This document shows, one piece after another, positions 1-7,925 of a stretch of DNA of 64,000 bases. This DNA comes from Nitrospira sp. (GTDB lineage Bacteria; Nitrospirota; Nitrospiria; Nitrospirales; Nitrospiraceae). The stretch covers positions 150,607 to 214,606 of the forward strand of contig JAURZE010000028.1 in assembly GCA_030653545.1 (NCBI GenBank), written 5' to 3'. A model generated the notes under the pieces. It saw only the letters and a program-made list of their open reading frames with translations. It was not told where the DNA came from and did no database searches. Made by a program: the position numbers and the translations under genes. Position 1 is the stretch's first letter. The number at the start of each line of letters is the position of its first letter.

Positions 1-312
1 GGTGTGCCGCCGGTTCCCGCTGATCGTGCGCAGGCTCTGCTGGAAGAATTGGGACGAGGTTGGACGCTGAACGGATCGGGGCATCTTGAACGGCTCTATA
101 CGTTCAAGGATTTTGCTCAGGCTTTGGCCTTTGTGAATAAAGTGAGCGCGATCGCCGAGGCCGAAGGCCATCATCCTGACCTCTACCTGGCTTGGGGGAA
201 GTGCAAGGTGGAGATCTGGACGCACAAGATCAACGGTTTGACGGAGAGCGATTTCTATCTCGCGGCAAAAGCCGACCGGGAGTTCGAGCCATTCCGAGCT
301 GCAGCATCCTAA
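1..312 (+). CDS. phhB: 4a-hydroxytetrahydrobiopterin dehydratase (pterin-4a-carbinolamine dehydratase), 5'-truncated by window
   Basis: Dehydrates 4a-hydroxytetrahydropterin and so recycles the pterin cofactor of aromatic amino acid hydroxylases; in many bacteria it has other, less clear roles. The family signature is visible: EGHHPDLYLAW with the paired catalytic histidines, followed by WTHKINGLTESDF near the C-terminus. The reading frame is open to base 1, and the first codons read G-V-P-P-V, which matches the internal 'GGVPP' stretch of family members with a Cys-rich N-terminus. The valine codon at 4 is therefore probably not the start, and some N-terminal residues lie outside the window. 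The gene sits 39 bp upstream of the radical SAM gene on the same strand. Confidence 0.88.
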   Translation, partial: GVPPVPADRAQALLEELGRGWTLNGSGHLERLYTFKDFAQALAFVNKVSAIAEAEGHHPDLYLAWGKCKVEIWTHKINGLTESDFYLAAKADREFEPFRAAAS

Positions 313-351
313 TTTTAGCAATCTTGCCATGCTGAACGTACGAGGCAACAG

Positions 352-2211
352 ATGAGCGATCAGGCGCAGGTGGCGCTCGTCAATATGCCGTTCAGTTATT
401 CGAAGTACCCGTCGATCCAACTGGGCACCCTCTCGGCGCTACTCAAGTCGAAGGGGGTCCCGGTCGACTGCCACCATTTGAATGTTCGTTTCGCCCACAA
501 GATCGGTGTCCCTCTCTATGAAATGATCTGCGAAAAGCGGGCGCTCTTCGGCGAGTGGCTCTTTTCCTATCTCCTGTTTCGTGACAACCCCAAGCGCGCG
601 GAATATCCGCGGGTCTTTAAGCCGGTCTTCGAGCAAGTGGCTCAGGAGAGCGGGCAGCCGATCTCATTTTTTGAAGACATGGCGATGAGGACGGCGCCGC
701 AGTTTCTCACCTGGGCGATGACGGCGATCGATTGGGGGCAGTACAAGCTCGTCGGCTTTACCTCGACATTCGATCAGAATGTCGCGAGCCTGACCTTGGC
801 AAAGATGATCAAAGATCTGTATCCGGAGGTGAAGATCGTCTTCGGCGGGGCGAACTATGACGGCGAGATGGGGATGGAATACTTCCGGGCGTTCCCCTTT
901 ATCGACTATGTCGTGGTGGGTGAAGGAGAGGAGGTGGTGCCTTCCCTCGTGCGCCATGTCCTAGAGGGGACGTCTGACGCGGTTCCGAATGGAGTGATCT
1001 TCCGAGAGCAGGATCAGATTCGGTTTACGCCGAATCCGGCGCTGTTTGCCGATTTCGCGAAGACCGGGCCTCCGGACTACGATGACTATTACCATCTGCT
1101 GGCCGAGCTCGGTGATGCGGCGCAGGGCCTGGACCGCATTCTCCTCTACGAAGGCTCGCGCGGTTGTTGGTGGGGGGAGAAGCACCATTGCACGTTCTGC
1201 GGCCTCAATGCTCAGAGTATGAAGTTCCGGGCGAAAGCGGCGGATCAGGCGGCGCGCGAGATGACGGCGCTCTCCAGCCGGTACGACACGACTCGGTTCA
1301 GGCTGGTTGATAACATCATCGACATGAAGTATGTCGAGAATCTGTTCGGGGAGTTTGCCGCGGCGCATTGCGATCTCGATGTGTTCATCGAAACTAAGAG
1401 TAATCTTCAGAAGAGTCAGATCCGCACGCTCGCGGTCGGGGGCGTGAAGTGCATGCAGCCGGGGCTGGAGAGTCTCAGTCTGTCGCAGCTCAAGGCGATG
1501 GACAAGGGCGTGACGCCCATGCAGAACATCCTGTGCCTGAAGTGGAGTAGCTACTACCGTGTTGCGGTGTCCTGGAATATTCTGCTCGGATTTCCAGGCG
1601 AGACGAACGAGGATTATCGGCGACAGATTGATCTGCTTCCCTCGCTCTTCCATTTGCAGGCGCCGGAGGCGACTGGGAAGTTCTGGCTGCAGCGGTTCAG
1701 CCCCTACTTTACGCGTCCGCATGATTATGGTGTGCGGATTACGGGGCCGGGGATGGCCTATGAGTATGTGTATGATGCGGCGCGCCTTGATTTGCTGAAG
1801 ATCGCCTATGATTTCGAGTATGAGCTGGATCACTGGCCGGTGGATCCGCATCTCTATCAGGAACTGGTCGGTCTCGTGGAGGAATGGCAGCGGCGGGCGC
1901 GCGGCAGCGACCGGCCGTTTTTGTATTATTCCAAATCGATGGATTATGTGACGGTCTACGACGGGCGGGATCCTCAGGTGCCGACGAGGCAGCGGTTTGA
2001 TTGGCCGGCCTCGGGCATCATTGAAGCCTGCAACGAGGCTGCGAAGAGTAGGGATCACATTCGCGCGGTATTGAAAGAAGCGAAGAGTGATCTGTCGTTG
2101 TCAGATGAAGAACTGAATGATGCCCTGAGTATTCTGACGAGCCGTCGTATTCTCTACGAAGAGCGTGGGAAGTATTTCACTCTGGCGATTCCAGAAAACC
2201 AATTTCTCTGA
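352..2211 (+). CDS. B12-binding radical SAM protein, RiPP-maturation radical SAM protein 1 type
   Basis: Cytoplasmic iron-sulfur radical enzyme of 619 aa. The N-terminal third is a cobalamin-binding-like Rossmann region (VGFTSTFDQNVASL, IVFGGANYDGEMG, VVVGEGEEVVPSL). The radical SAM core follows, with the cluster-binding motif GCWWGEKHHCTFCGL, a C-x7-C-x2-C spacing instead of the usual C-x3-C-x2-C. From memory, this spacing and the surrounding residues mark the family called RiPP maturation radical SAM protein 1, usually found beside Nif11- or nitrile-hydratase-leader precursor genes. Further core motifs are VDNIIDMKY, QPGLESLS, WNILLGFPGE and LQRFSPYF. A GAGG-like ribosome site precedes the ATG. 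No precursor peptide gene is visible nearby. The substrate is unknown. Confidence 0.85.
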   Translation: MSDQAQVALVNMPFSYSKYPSIQLGTLSALLKSKGVPVDCHHLNVRFAHKIGVPLYEMICEKRALFGEWLFSYLLFRDNPKRAEYPRVFKPVFEQVAQESGQPISFFEDMAMRTAPQFLTWAMTAIDWGQYKLVGFTSTFDQNVASLTLAKMIKDLYPEVKIVFGGANYDGEMGMEYFRAFPFIDYVVVGEGEEVVPSLVRHVLEGTSDAVPNGVIFREQDQIRFTPNPALFADFAKTGPPDYDDYYHLLAELGDAAQGLDRILLYEGSRGCWWGEKHHCTFCGLNAQSMKFRAKAADQAAREMTALSSRYDTTRFRLVDNIIDMKYVENLFGEFAAAHCDLDVFIETKSNLQKSQIRTLAVGGVKCMQPGLESLSLSQLKAMDKGVTPMQNILCLKWSSYYRVAVSWNILLGFPGETNEDYRRQIDLLPSLFHLQAPEATGKFWLQRFSPYFTRPHDYGVRITGPGMAYEYVYDAARLDLLKIAYDFEYELDHWPVDPHLYQELVGLVEEWQRRARGSDRPFLYYSKSMDYVTVYDGRDPQVPTRQRFDWPASGIIEACNEAAKSRDHIRAVLKEAKSDLSLSDEELNDALSILTSRRILYEERGKYFTLAIPENQFL

Positions 2212-2248
2212 ACTGCATCGGCCCGTCGTCAGTAACAACCGTCCGCTT

Positions 2249-2581
2249 CTACATCGACAATTTGTCGGCCACATTCCGCATCTGGACCCCGTGCACGAGT
2301 GACGCACCTCCCCTGATGGCGCAGGCCACGTGTACCGCTTCCGTCATTTCCTCAATATTCGATCCCTTCTCAAGCGATGCCTGCGTATAGGCGTCGATAC
2401 AATAGGGACATTGCACGGCATGCGCGACGGCCAAGGCGATCAGAGATTTCTCCCGCTCCGTGAGGGCCCCCTCCGCGAACACCGCACTGTAGTAGTTCAT
2501 GAACTTGTCCCAGAGCTCTTTGTTGCCCTTGCCCATGTCTCCGAACTTGCCGAGATCGTGTGAATGATAATATGAGTCCAT
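2249..2581 (-). CDS. AhpD/carboxymuconolactone decarboxylase-like protein, arsenosugar-biosynthesis-associated type
   Basis: Protein of 110 aa, the size of a single-domain carboxymuconolactone decarboxylase (AhpD-like) protein. The peroxidase-type CPYC motif lies in AVAHAVQCPYCIDAY, followed by the family stretch AVHVACAIRGGASLVHG. The whole sequence matches closely, from memory, the 'peroxidase-like' proteins found beside arsenosugar biosynthesis radical SAM genes. The two cysteines and nearby histidine would form the redox/proton relay. It is convergent with the radical SAM gene, with 37 bp between the stops. No arsenic methyltransferase or ArsS is present in this window, so the arsenic link is family knowledge only. 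Confidence 0.8.
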   Translation of the reverse strand: MDSYYHSHDLGKFGDMGKGNKELWDKFMNYYSAVFAEGALTEREKSLIALAVAHAVQCPYCIDAYTQASLEKGSNIEEMTEAVHVACAIRGGASLVHGVQMRNVADKLSM

Positions 2582-2648
2582 ACGAGCCTCCTGGTTGGTT
2601 CAAAGGTTCGGTAGAGATCGTCGAGAACGTTGTGGCGAACAGGTTCGC

Positions 2649-2933
2649 TCAGGCATGACCGGGAGGATCAGGTTCGACGTTCAGGAGGACTTCGGAGAAA
2701 CGAGTGCCGACGATATCAGTGACCTTGGCCATGAGGTCGGTCACTTCTTTCCATTCTTCTGGAAGCAGATCCTGCTTCAATTGGGGATGAATCGCCCATT
2801 GCGCATCGACCTGAGTTCCCTTCCGGCTCACGAGGACGCGCAACAGTTCCACGTCCCATGTCGCTTTGTCGTTTGGGCTTTCACCTGTCGGGGAGCTGCT
2901 CATTGGGCCTGAAGGAGGTGTTGATGTTGCCAT
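2649..2933 (-). CDS. conserved hypothetical small protein
   Basis: Protein of 94 aa beginning MATSTPPSGP. This start is chosen because a TGGAG ribosome site lies 9 nt upstream; an ATG 18 bp further out has no such site. The first 25 residues are Ser/Pro-rich and probably disordered. The rest (WDVELLRVLVSRKG to FSEVLLNVEPDPPGHA) looks like a small alpha/beta domain. No family is recognised. It lies 67 bp upstream of the AhpD-like gene on the same strand and could be co-transcribed with it. Confidence 0.55.
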   Translation of the reverse strand: MATSTPPSGPMSSSPTGESPNDKATWDVELLRVLVSRKGTQVDAQWAIHPQLKQDLLPEEWKEVTDLMAKVTDIVGTRFSEVLLNVEPDPPGHA

Positions 2934-3067
2934 GGTGATGTACTCCAGCAAGAATGTTGCGCAATTTTAGCGTACAGATCGGCTTGCTGTATACGGGGTG
3001 CCGTGTCGGCTTGGAAGAGGTGGCGGGCTCACCAGCAGGGGGTTTTCCCCCGAGATTGTTGGCGGGA

Positions 3068-3904
3068 TCATCCGAGAGATGGTGGTCTGCCGTCTTGGGA
3101 TTCCCGAATCACTGAGATCATAGAATCGTGGAGGTGGCCATTGCTTGCAACCAACTCCTGTCCGTAGAGTGAGTGGGATTGGCCACAAAAGTCCGTCACT
3201 CTTCCTCCAGCCTCGCGAAGGATTACTACACCTGCTGCCGTATCCCACGGGCTGAGTTTCACTTCCCAAAACCCGTCGAATCGTCCTGCCGCGACATAGC
3301 ATAGATCAAGGGCTGCTGATCCTGTGCGGCGGAGTCCTTGGGCTAGAAGTGCAAACCGAGCAAAGTGATCGAGGTTATTATTCGGAGTTTCGCGAATATT
3401 GTAAGCAAAGCCGGTTACCAGGAGGGCTTGGTCTAACTGTGCTGTTTGAGAGACGTGGAGCGGCTGCCCATTGACCCGTGCTCCGCCGCCACGCGTAGCG
3501 CTAAAGAGTTCATCACGAGTGGGATCGTACACCACACCAAGTACACACTGCTCCTTGTACTCAAGTCCAATGGATACGCAATATGTAGGAAAGCCATGTG
3601 TAAAGTTTGTGGTGCCGTCGAGGGGATCGATAATCCAGACGTAGGGTGACTGAGTCTGCCCAATGCGTCCCCGCTCTTCCGCGAGGAAGGCGTGATCGGG
3701 ATAGCTGGCCAGGATCACATCGATGACGCATTGCTCAGCGGCATGATCTGCCTCTGTGACAAGGTCGATAGCGCTCTTGTTCTCGACGCGGAAACCGTCT
3801 CGTACGTAACGCGAGAGGACCTTGCCTGCTTGTCTTGCCGCATGAACGGCTGTTTCCAAGAGCAAGGGAACAGGTGGTTCATTCGTGGGTGATGGTTCAA
3901 GCAT
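3068..3904 (-). CDS. suhB: inositol monophosphatase family protein
   Basis: Mg-dependent phosphatase fold of 278 aa, normal length for the family. Metal-site motifs are all present: AEERG (Glu76-Glu77), WIIDPLDGTTNF (Asp93, Asp96, the family signature 1) and LSPWDTAAGVVILREAGG (signature 2, with the third metal-binding Asp). Members hydrolyse myo-inositol 1-phosphate or related sugar phosphates, and bacterial SuhB can also act in rRNA transcription antitermination. Which role applies here cannot be told from sequence. It stands alone on the minus strand. Confidence 0.9.
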   Translation of the reverse strand: MLEPSPTNEPPVPLLLETAVHAARQAGKVLSRYVRDGFRVENKSAIDLVTEADHAAEQCVIDVILASYPDHAFLAEERGRIGQTQSPYVWIIDPLDGTTNFTHGFPTYCVSIGLEYKEQCVLGVVYDPTRDELFSATRGGGARVNGQPLHVSQTAQLDQALLVTGFAYNIRETPNNNLDHFARFALLAQGLRRTGSAALDLCYVAAGRFDGFWEVKLSPWDTAAGVVILREAGGRVTDFCGQSHSLYGQELVASNGHLHDSMISVIRESQDGRPPSLG

Positions 3905-4163
3905 GGCGAATCATAGCACAAGGCCTCATAAGGCCTACCTGCCATCTTCAAGCTTCTGAAGTCACAACGGTTGGCAGAGTGGCGTGTTGGCACATGCAAT
4001 TAATTCAAAGCATGGGAAGAAACAGATCGTAACCATCTATAAACGCAGAGATGGTAAGTTTCTATTCTGCGACGGACAAGCCTTGTCCATGTACTTGTCA
4101 CAGCTTTCTCTTCTGTAGGGAAAGCTACTTTATAATCATAGTATTTTAGTATGTCGTTGGTAG
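3905..4163. other. intergenic region upstream of the HARE-HTH gene
   Basis: No convincing gene. The region is AT-richer than its surroundings. It holds a 7-bp inverted repeat, AGCTTTC at 4102-4108 and GAAAGCT at 4120-4126, separated by 11 nt, and an isolated TATAAT at 4130-4135. The repeat lies about 40 bp upstream of the -35 box of the promoter at 4164-4192 and could be a regulator site. Confidence 0.3.
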
Positions 4164-4192
4164 TTGACAGCTCTTGTATGCAATGCTATAAA
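4164..4192 (+). promoter_or_regulatory. sigma-70-type promoter of the HARE-HTH gene
   Basis: TTGACA at 4164-4169, exactly 17 bp, then TATAAA at 4187-4192. The predicted start of transcription, near 4199, leaves a leader of about 20 nt to the GTG codon at 4219. This is one of the best promoter matches in the window. Confidence 0.75.
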
Positions 4193-4218
4193 GCAAGCAT
4201 GCTTCTGTTGGGGGTGTC

Positions 4219-4731
4219 GTGGAAGAACTAACAGATATTCTTGTAGGTCTTGAGCAGCGGATCCATGCCTACAAAAATAGGTTCCAGGAACTTGAGAAAA
4301 AGAAACGTCGACTCGATGACGAGATTGCGACGATCAAGAAGTACCTCGAACTTGCCGAGACGCTCTACCGAGTAGAAGCCGATAAAGCGAAGCTTGCCAG
4401 TCTCTCCAGTCAGATTATTACCGATGACAACAAGGGTGTGCGGACTCTTCCGGTCATGGACGTGACGGATCAGTCGCGCGAAATTCTCTTAGGTCGCAGC
4501 AAGTACGTCGGAAAGAGTGTTCCTGAAGCGACGTATGAGATCTTGCGTGAGTCCAACCGTGCCATGCATGCGAAGGAATTGCTGCAACGGCTTGCTGAAG
4601 GTGGACTGCAGATCAAAGGGAAAACGCCGTTGACCTCTGTGGCGACTTCACTGAAGCGGGATAAACGATTTAGGAAAGTCGGCCCGAATACGTTTGAGGC
4701 GCTCGAGGATGTGTTGGTTCAAGCAGTGTAG
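4219..4731 (+). CDS. coiled-coil protein with C-terminal HARE-HTH (winged helix) domain
   Basis: Protein of 170 aa with a GTG start. Residues about 5-60 form a charged heptad-rich coiled coil (ELEKKKRRLDDEI region). Residues about 95-165 (VPEATYEILRESNRAMHAKE to FRKVGPNTFEAL) match the HARE-HTH fold, a winged-helix module known from ASXL proteins, RNA polymerase delta subunits and restriction enzymes. The likely role is DNA or RNA-polymerase binding, but no target can be named. The gene has its own near-consensus promoter and ends shortly before a tiny lysine-rich reading frame and a terminator. Confidence 0.72.
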   Translation: MEELTDILVGLEQRIHAYKNRFQELEKKKRRLDDEIATIKKYLELAETLYRVEADKAKLASLSSQIITDDNKGVRTLPVMDVTDQSREILLGRSKYVGKSVPEATYEILRESNRAMHAKELLQRLAEGGLQIKGKTPLTSVATSLKRDKRFRKVGPNTFEALEDVLVQAV

Positions 4732-4760
4732 GTTGTCGTATTCCTTTAAAAGGGAGGGGG

Positions 4761-4811
4761 GTGAGACTCTTGGCAACGAAGAAAGCAGCAGCAAAGAAGA
4801 AGAAGAAGTAG
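4761..4811 (+). CDS. possible lysine-rich micropeptide (16 aa)
   Basis: A short frame GTG-AGA-CTC-TTG... encodes RLLATKKAAAKKKKK after the start. It is preceded by a purine-rich AGGGAGGGGG at 4751-4760, a strong ribosome-site-like run. The spacing of 3 nt to GTG is short; an internal TTG at 4770, giving MATKKAAAKKKKK, is spaced 12-13 nt. It lies 29 bp after the HARE-HTH gene and 16 bp before a perfect terminator stem, so it would be on the same transcript. Short basic Ala/Lys peptides resemble histone-like tails. This could also be a chance frame. Confidence 0.35.
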   Translation: MRLLATKKAAAKKKKK

Positions 4812-4827
4812 CCTGCCGAGTTTGACT

Positions 4828-4860
4828 CGCCGAGAGTGAGGCCACTCACTCTCGGCGTTT
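4828..4860 (+). terminator. intrinsic terminator after the HARE-HTH gene
   Basis: Perfect 13-bp stem (CGCCGAGAGTGAG at 4828-4840 and its complement at 4845-4857) with a 4-nt loop, followed by TTT. It closes the HARE-HTH transcription unit. The opposing lpxC gene ends at 4938, so the stem may serve both directions. Confidence 0.75.
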
Positions 4861-4937
4861 ACTCATGAGTGCGCCTTGTGAAGGCGAGCAACCCACTCCC
4901 ATCCAGTTCGAAATCACTCTGAAATAGAGACAAGTCG

Positions 4938-5867
4938 TTATGAGGCCTGAAGTGCTACGGCTGGTTGTGACCTGCTGATCGAAAGCGACTTCCTGGATTC
5001 AGCGGAAGCGGACTCTGTGTTGAGTAGAATCCATTTTTCAGGCTGTTCCAAGATTTGCTCGACAAGACGAGTGTGGAGCGCATGCCCCGACCGTTCGGCA
5101 ATGAGGTGGCCGATGAAAGGCATGCCAAGAAGTGAAAAGTCCCCAATCAGATCCAGGACCTTGTGGCGGACGAATTCGTTTGAGAAGCGAAGGCCGGATT
5201 CATTCATGATGCCGTTCTCTGAGAGTACCACGGTATTCTCGAGGCTTCCGCCTTGTCCGAGGCCGCGTGCCCAGAGGGCCTGTACCTCGCGCAAGAATCC
5301 GAATGTGCGGGCTTCTGCAATATCGTGCTCAAAGGTATCCGCGGAACAGTCGTGCGTATAGACCTGCGTCTTGATCATCGGATGATTGTAGTGAATGGTG
5401 TACGTAATTTTTGGCGTCGAGGACGGCTCGATGCGCACGCGCTTTTGGCCGTCGCACACTTCGATCGGGGCCATGATTTTCAAGTAGGGCTGGCGGCGAG
5501 ATTGTGATGTCAGGCCGACGGAATGGATTAAGCGAACAAACGGTGCGGCACTGCCGTCCATGACGGGGATTTCTCCGGCCGTGACGTCGATGTATACATT
5601 ATCAACTCCCAGTCCTGAGAGGGCGGCCAGCACATGCTCAATCGTCTTGACCTGAAATCCATTGCCGTTGATCGCAGTGCATAGTTCGGTTGGCACCAAA
5701 TGCTCGATAGATGCAGGGAGTGAGGCTCCTGACTTTCCATTCCGGTTCACGAAGACGACGCCCGTATTTACAGGTGCTGGTCTAAGGGTAATAGTTACGG
5801 GCTGGCCTGAGTGAAGCCCAATGCCAGAGCAGGTAATCGGAGCGGCTAGGGTTTGCTGATTCCTCAC
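4938..5867 (-). CDS. lpxC: UDP-3-O-acyl-N-acetylglucosamine deacetylase
   Basis: Zinc amidase that performs the committed step of lipid A synthesis in the cytoplasm. 309 aa, normal length. Zinc ligands are visible: His78 in KTIEHVLAALSGLG, and His235 and Asp239 in RHKVLDLIGDF; the catalytic histidine follows in RSGHALH (His262). The GTG at 5867 is chosen as start because GGAGG lies 5 nt upstream and the N-terminus (RNQQTLAAP to GIGLHSG) then has the family length. An ATG 33 bp further upstream lacks a ribosome site. It is last in a same-strand run rplI-glyA-nrdR-kinase-regulator-lpxC, 179 bp after the regulator gene. Shows that the organism has a lipopolysaccharide outer membrane. Confidence 0.95.
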   Translation of the reverse strand: MRNQQTLAAPITCSGIGLHSGQPVTITLRPAPVNTGVVFVNRNGKSGASLPASIEHLVPTELCTAINGNGFQVKTIEHVLAALSGLGVDNVYIDVTAGEIPVMDGSAAPFVRLIHSVGLTSQSRRQPYLKIMAPIEVCDGQKRVRIEPSSTPKITYTIHYNHPMIKTQVYTHDCSADTFEHDIAEARTFGFLREVQALWARGLGQGGSLENTVVLSENGIMNESGLRFSNEFVRHKVLDLIGDFSLLGMPFIGHLIAERSGHALHTRLVEQILEQPEKWILLNTESASAESRKSLSISRSQPAVALQAS

Positions 5868-5982
5868 GAGAGCCTCCAAATTCAAATGACGGTCTGTCAT
5901 TTAGCAAGAGGCTTGCCATGGATGACGTATCGCAAGGCATTGATAAAAGGACATAAATTGTTGCTTTAAGGAATTGCAATGT

Positions 5983-6001
5983 GTTGTAAAAAAGGTACAA
6001 C
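5983..6001. other. short inverted repeat between lpxC and the upstream regulator gene
   Basis: GTTGTA at 5983-5988 and TACAAC at 5996-6001 with a 7-nt A-rich loop. The 5868-6046 gap is AT-rich and likely carries the lpxC promoter. This repeat could be a weak hairpin or a protein site. Confidence 0.25.
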
Positions 6002-6046
6002 TGTGGATTTTCAAAAATAAAACTTGAACGGTGCTGTGGTGATCGT

Positions 6047-6718
6047 TCAGGGCCGTGGGTCCAGTTCAATCAATCCTTTCCGGATTGCAAGGATGGCCGC
6101 CTGGGTTCGATCATAGACCTGTAGCTTGTGGAAGATGTTGCGCACGTGATTTTTCACGGTTTTTTCACTAAGGTCCAGTGCGTTTGCGATCTCCTTGTTG
6201 GTCTTTCCGTCAGCCACTAACCGGAGAACCGTGATTTCGCGTTCGGTGAGGTCATGTTCCACCCACCCCGGCTTTTTGCCCTTCTTCTGCGCCATAAGGG
6301 AAAACTCAGCGAGAATTTTGCTGGCAACTGACGGGTGAATCAACGATTCGCCTCGGTAGATTGCGCGAATCGCCGCGACGATTTGGGAGGATTCGGAGTC
6401 TTTCAGGAGGTAGCCGGTGGCACCGGCACGAACCAGATCGAAAATGTACTGCTGTTCTTCGTACATCGTCAGCGCCACGATTCCGATGTGGGGAAACTCG
6501 CGTTTGATTTGTCTCGTGGCTTCGACGCCCCCCATGCGAGGCATGCTGACATCCATAAGAATGACATCGGGAACCAGCGCTTTGGCTTTTTCAACGGCTT
6601 CCATTCCATCCTGGGCTTCTCCCACGATATGGAGATCTTCTTTGGTTTTGAGAATGGCGGCCAGCCCTTCTCGAACGACCCGATGGTCATCGGCAATGAG
6701 GACTTTAATCTTGTCCAT
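6047..6718 (-). CDS. NarL/FixJ-family response regulator
   Basis: 223 aa: receiver domain (residues 1-120) with the phospho-acceptor Asp56 in VILMDVSMPRMGG, acidic pair in ADDHRVVREGL and the signature LLKDSESSQ, then a LuxR-type HTH (LTEREITVLRLVADGKTNKE, KTVKNHVRNIFHKL). It binds DNA as a phosphorylated dimer. It overlaps the upstream sensor kinase gene by 14 bp, so the two are translationally coupled and are almost certainly a cognate pair. Targets are unknown; the following gene lpxC is a candidate by position only. Confidence 0.93.
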   Translation of the reverse strand: MDKIKVLIADDHRVVREGLAAILKTKEDLHIVGEAQDGMEAVEKAKALVPDVILMDVSMPRMGGVEATRQIKREFPHIGIVALTMYEEQQYIFDLVRAGATGYLLKDSESSQIVAAIRAIYRGESLIHPSVASKILAEFSLMAQKKGKKPGWVEHDLTEREITVLRLVADGKTNKEIANALDLSEKTVKNHVRNIFHKLQVYDRTQAAILAIRKGLIELDPRP

Positions 6719-7814
6719 GTTCGCTAGTCTCCTTATTCATGAGGGGGACTTCGACTGTGATTGTCGTGCCTCTCCCCTGCTTGGAATCGATGTGTCCTTC
6801 GCCACCGACCAGTTTGGCCCTCTCAATAATACCTCGAATGCCAAAGTGATCCCATTTGTCCGGATCGCGCAACACGGCGTCCATATCGAATCCGATGCCA
6901 TTGTCTGAAATGGTCACCCGCAACATCTCCAGGTTGATCTCCAATTTGATCGAGACACGATCGGCCTTCGCATGCTTCTGGACGTTGCTCAAGGCTTCCT
7001 GAATAATCCGAAAGAGGAAGATCTTCGTTCGGGGAAACAAAATTTGTTCATCCCCGGTCACGGTGAACTGCGCTTTGATGCGGGCCTGAGTTTCGTAGGA
7101 CTTGAGGTAGTTGGTCAGCGCGGGAATCAGCTCCATTTTGTCATAGTGGAGTGGCCGTAAATTGAAGATGACTTGTCGGGCTTCCTGGATGGCGAGTTTC
7201 AGCTGGGCTTTGCTTTCCTTGATCGTGGCGAGGCTTGCTTTCGGGTTCTTGCGCACAAGTTGCTGGCACAAGTCGAGCTTGAAATTGACACCCGCAAGAC
7301 TTTGGACGAGCCCATCGTGGATTTCGCAGGCAATGCGTGTCCGTTCTTCAGTGACCGCCGCGCCGGTTTCTTTGACATATAGCCGGTAGAGAGACTGGTA
7401 CTTATTGAGCGTGTTCTCGATTTCTGCAGTGGCACGGATGCGCGCACCGATGAGCTCCCACATGAACTTGGCGCTGGCTCCGCCGATGATGGTGACGCCC
7501 ATCCGGTGAAAGTCCTGCAGGAATTGCCAGACTTCAGCATCGCCGGATACATCAATAACAAGGTCTACCCGCTCCATCGCTAAGAGTTTGCGATAGTCAC
7601 GCGTCACGGGAATCTGGAGTTGTTTTGCGAGCGTGACACCGGGCGCCTGCGTGTTGACCTCGGCAATTCCCACGATCTGCACGAGCGGATCGTTCGCGAA
7701 AATCTCCATGAGCGCGGTTCCCCCACGCCCGGCGCCGATAATAGCGACATTGGTGGCGCCAACCTTCGACGACTTACTCCGGACTTTGGTGGAACGGCGT
7801 TTCGTAGATGTCAT
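6705..7814 (-). CDS. NarX-type sensor histidine kinase with N-terminal Rossmann (dinucleotide-binding) domain
   Basis: 369 aa, no membrane segment. Residues about 22-120 are a Rossmann fold of the dehydrogenase type: NVAIIGAGRGGTALMEIF (GxGxxG at 27-32), VGIAEVN (acidic residue at the end of beta 2), VDLVIDVSG and TIIGGASAKFMWELI. A short helical linker leads to a HisKA_3 dimerisation domain with the phospho-acceptor His166 in RIACEIHDGLVQSLAGV. The HATPase domain follows (IIQEALSNVQKHAKA, SDNGIGFD, GIRGIIERA). The architecture suggests a cytoplasmic kinase sensing NAD(P)(H) or a related ligand; this is inference. It overlaps its response regulator gene by 14 bp. Confidence 0.88.
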   Translation of the reverse strand: MTSTKRRSTKVRSKSSKVGATNVAIIGAGRGGTALMEIFANDPLVQIVGIAEVNTQAPGVTLAKQLQIPVTRDYRKLLAMERVDLVIDVSGDAEVWQFLQDFHRMGVTIIGGASAKFMWELIGARIRATAEIENTLNKYQSLYRLYVKETGAAVTEERTRIACEIHDGLVQSLAGVNFKLDLCQQLVRKNPKASLATIKESKAQLKLAIQEARQVIFNLRPLHYDKMELIPALTNYLKSYETQARIKAQFTVTGDEQILFPRTKIFLFRIIQEALSNVQKHAKADRVSIKLEINLEMLRVTISDNGIGFDMDAVLRDPDKWDHFGIRGIIERAKLVGGEGHIDSKQGRGTTITVEVPLMNKETSEHGQD

Positions 7815-7925
7815 GGTTCTATGAACCAGTGTTGGTTGCCGGGGTACAAGTTGATTGCTGAGCTGAGAAATCGAAGGGAAGAGACGAAGGAGAGGAAGCA
7901 GAGCGAGGGGCTGAGGAGCCTGCCG

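Noticed and set aside
961-2058. Long minus-strand frame of 365 codons opposite the radical SAM gene
   Set aside because: Fully antisense to a clear enzyme, Arg/Pro/Leu-rich composition typical of a shadow frame, no motif or ribosome site.
2249-2581. Arsenosugar gene cluster
   Set aside because: Only the peroxidase-like protein fits; ArsM, ArsS and glycosyl-transfer genes are not in the window.
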